NCBI GenBank assembly: GCA_937877545.1
Contig: CALFJE010000124.1
Span: forward strand, 1-6,000
DNA from: an uncultured Selenomonadales bacterium
GTDB lineage: Bacteria; Bacillota; Negativicutes; Selenomonadales; Selenomonadaceae
Length of the DNA: 6,000 nt
Reading direction: 5' to 3'
Shown here: positions 5,110-6,000 of the stretch, in pieces
Position numbering within the stretch: position 1 is the first letter of the stretch
Layout of the letters: each line of letters begins with the position of its first letter
Made by a program: the position numbers and the translations under genes
Notes under the pieces: generated by a model
The model's database searches: none
Seen by the model: the letters and a program-made list of their open reading frames with translations, nothing else
What the model was told of the DNA's origin: nothing

Positions 5110-5170
5110 TTAAAGCGCGTAATTCGGCTAATTGTTCACGGCTTGCGCTAATCGTCTCACGGGAAAATAG
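5108..5170 (+). pseudogene. Relic of the 3' end of an mtaD-like gene
   Basis: Bases 5134-5169 match the end of mtaD (4038-4073) at 30 of 36 positions. In the mtaD frame, 5135-5170 reads FTACANRLTGK followed by TAG; mtaD ends FKACANRLTGKDS. Three of the six differences are synonymous third-codon changes (GCC/GCT, CTT/CTC, ACC/ACG), which is the pattern of a diverged coding copy rather than chance. Left of this, AATTAAAG (5108-5115) equals mtaD 4001-4008, and the stretch between is alignable only with deletions and contains stops. It therefore looks like the last scrap of a second, once functional mtaD lying directly upstream of rodZ. Confidence 0.6.
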
Positions 5171-5172
5171 AC

Positions 5173-5201
5173 TTGTATTTTTAAAAGCGGTCGTCTATAA
5201 T
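5173..5201 (+). promoter_or_regulatory. Promoter of rodZ
   Basis: TTGTAT (5173-5178), a 17-bp spacer and TATAAT (5196-5201) lie 24 bases before the rodZ start. The promoter begins right after the stop of the mtaD relic. Confidence 0.75.
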
Positions 5202-5225
5202 GCGCGGTGAAAGGAGTTGTTGGAA

Positions 5226-6000
5226 ATGGTAGGCTACACTTTGCGCCAAGAGCGCGAGCGACAAAATCTAAACATAAGCGACATTGAACAGGGCACAAGT
5301 ATCCGCGCTCTTTACATAGAGGCTATTGAAGCCGGCGAATATGACAAGTTGCCGGGCAACGTTTACACGAAGGGCTTCATCAAGAATTACGCGAAGTTTC
5401 TGGGCTTGGAAGCCGACACGCTTGTCAAAGAATTCTTGAGCGACATAGCCGAGCTTTCGCCGCCCGAAGCCGCTCCGACAGCCGACACCGCGCAGACTCC
5501 CGACGCCAAAGTCGAAGTCAAGCCCGTCCGCGCCGAAAAGAAACCGCTCGGTCATTCCATACAGATAGACAACGGCTCCTCGCCAAACAAGTTAATCATA
5601 GCGGCGGCAGTGGTGCTGATTGCGGTCGTGGCGGGCGGCTTATGGTCGTGGCTGTCAAGTTCCGACGGCGAAGTAGCCAAAGTCGAGCCGACGCCTGCGC
5701 AACAGGTTGAGCAAACGGAGCCGGCTCCTGCCGATAATCCGACGACCGTAGCTACAGCGGCTCCCGCGCCTCCGAGCGACAGCGTAGCAATACAAGCGCG
5801 TTTCAACGACCGTTGCTGGGTGCTCGTCACCGTTGACGGCGCAGTTGTTCAAGAGGGCGTCATTGAGGGCGGACAAACTCTTTCCTGGGAAGGCAAGGAC
5901 AATATCAGCTTCCGCCTGGGCAATGCGGGGGCGGTCGAATTCTTTAAGGACGGTCAAAGCCTGGGCATTCCCGGCGCGGTCGGCGACATTGCAGACAAAA
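5226..6000 (+). CDS. rodZ: RodZ-like protein: helix-turn-helix, one membrane helix, DUF4115-type domain (partial, 3' end outside window)
   Basis: RodZ links the MreB cytoskeleton to the cell-wall elongation machinery and helps set rod shape. The visible 258 residues show its architecture in order. Residues about 4-70 form a helix-turn-helix domain (TLRQERERQNLNISDIEQGT, then KLPGNVYTKGFIKNYAKFLG, a family hallmark). A Pro/Ala-rich cytoplasmic linker follows, then one membrane helix at about 123-143 (LIIAAAVVLIAVVAGGLWSWL) and a second Pro/Ala/Thr-rich linker outside the membrane. From about 188 a beta-rich C-terminal domain begins (ARFNDRCWVLVTVDGAVVQEG), matching the periplasmic or extracellular DUF4115 type. 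The frame is open to the window edge. AAAGGAG at 5210-5216 lies 9 bases before ATG 5226, and a good promoter precedes it. Codon use matches ahcY, so it is probably a native core gene. Confidence 0.88.
   Translation, partial: MVGYTLRQERERQNLNISDIEQGTSIRALYIEAIEAGEYDKLPGNVYTKGFIKNYAKFLGLEADTLVKEFLSDIAELSPPEAAPTADTAQTPDAKVEVKPVRAEKKPLGHSIQIDNGSSPNKLIIAAAVVLIAVVAGGLWSWLSSSDGEVAKVEPTPAQQVEQTEPAPADNPTTVATAAPAPPSDSVAIQARFNDRCWVLVTVDGAVVQEGVIEGGQTLSWEGKDNISFRLGNAGAVEFFKDGQSLGIPGAVGDIADK

Noticed and set aside
4935..5210. 91-codon plus-strand frame crossing the start of the transglutaminase-like gene
   Set aside because: It is antisense to the signal-peptide region and covers both divergent promoters; it is in a different frame from the mtaD relic.

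Overview
The window looks like chromosomal DNA of a low-to-mid GC member of the Firmicutes. I favour the Gram-negative-walled Negativicutes. The reasons are strong GGAGG-type ribosome sites, sigma-A promoters of the TTGnnn-17-TATAAT type, a RodZ protein, a thermophile/archaeal-type short AhcY, and Nif11-like double-glycine peptides. The taxonomic call is an inference from gene content only.

Layout. (1) 1-1387: the last 30 codons of an unrecognised gene, then ahcY (S-adenosylhomocysteine hydrolase) 14 bases downstream on the same strand, closed by a UUCG-loop terminator. (2) 1388-2514: two small transcription units in tandem. Each has its own promoter, one double-glycine-leader peptide gene and its own terminator. 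The first peptide has 197 residues, with two Nif11-like repeats, a GG site and a glycine-rich core. The second has 38 residues, with a GG site and only nine residues after it. The promoters match at 36 of 38 bases and the terminators at 30 of 33, but the coding parts are unrelated beyond the GG motif. (3) 2515-2739: no gene; a cluster of palindromes. (4) 2740-4200: mtaD (methylthioadenosine/SAH deaminase) with its own promoter and a terminator that probably serves both strands. (5) 4217-5109, minus strand: an exported transglutaminase-like protein with a near-consensus promoter. (6) 5110-6000: a short relic that repeats the 3' end of mtaD, then a promoter and the start of rodZ, which runs off the window.

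Function. AhcY and MtaD both handle by-products of S-adenosylmethionine use: SAH, methylthioadenosine and adenosine. The peptide units between them look like an inserted accessory block. No C39 peptidase/ABC exporter or modification enzyme is present, so the peptides would have to be matured from elsewhere in the genome. The mtaD 3'-end relic beside rodZ suggests that mtaD once lay directly upstream of rodZ, and that a rearrangement left the present mtaD plus the transglutaminase gene between them.

The most interesting material is the pair of cassette-like peptide units with shared control sequences, the tiny precursor with core APRRMYEPY, the palindrome cluster and the mtaD relic.
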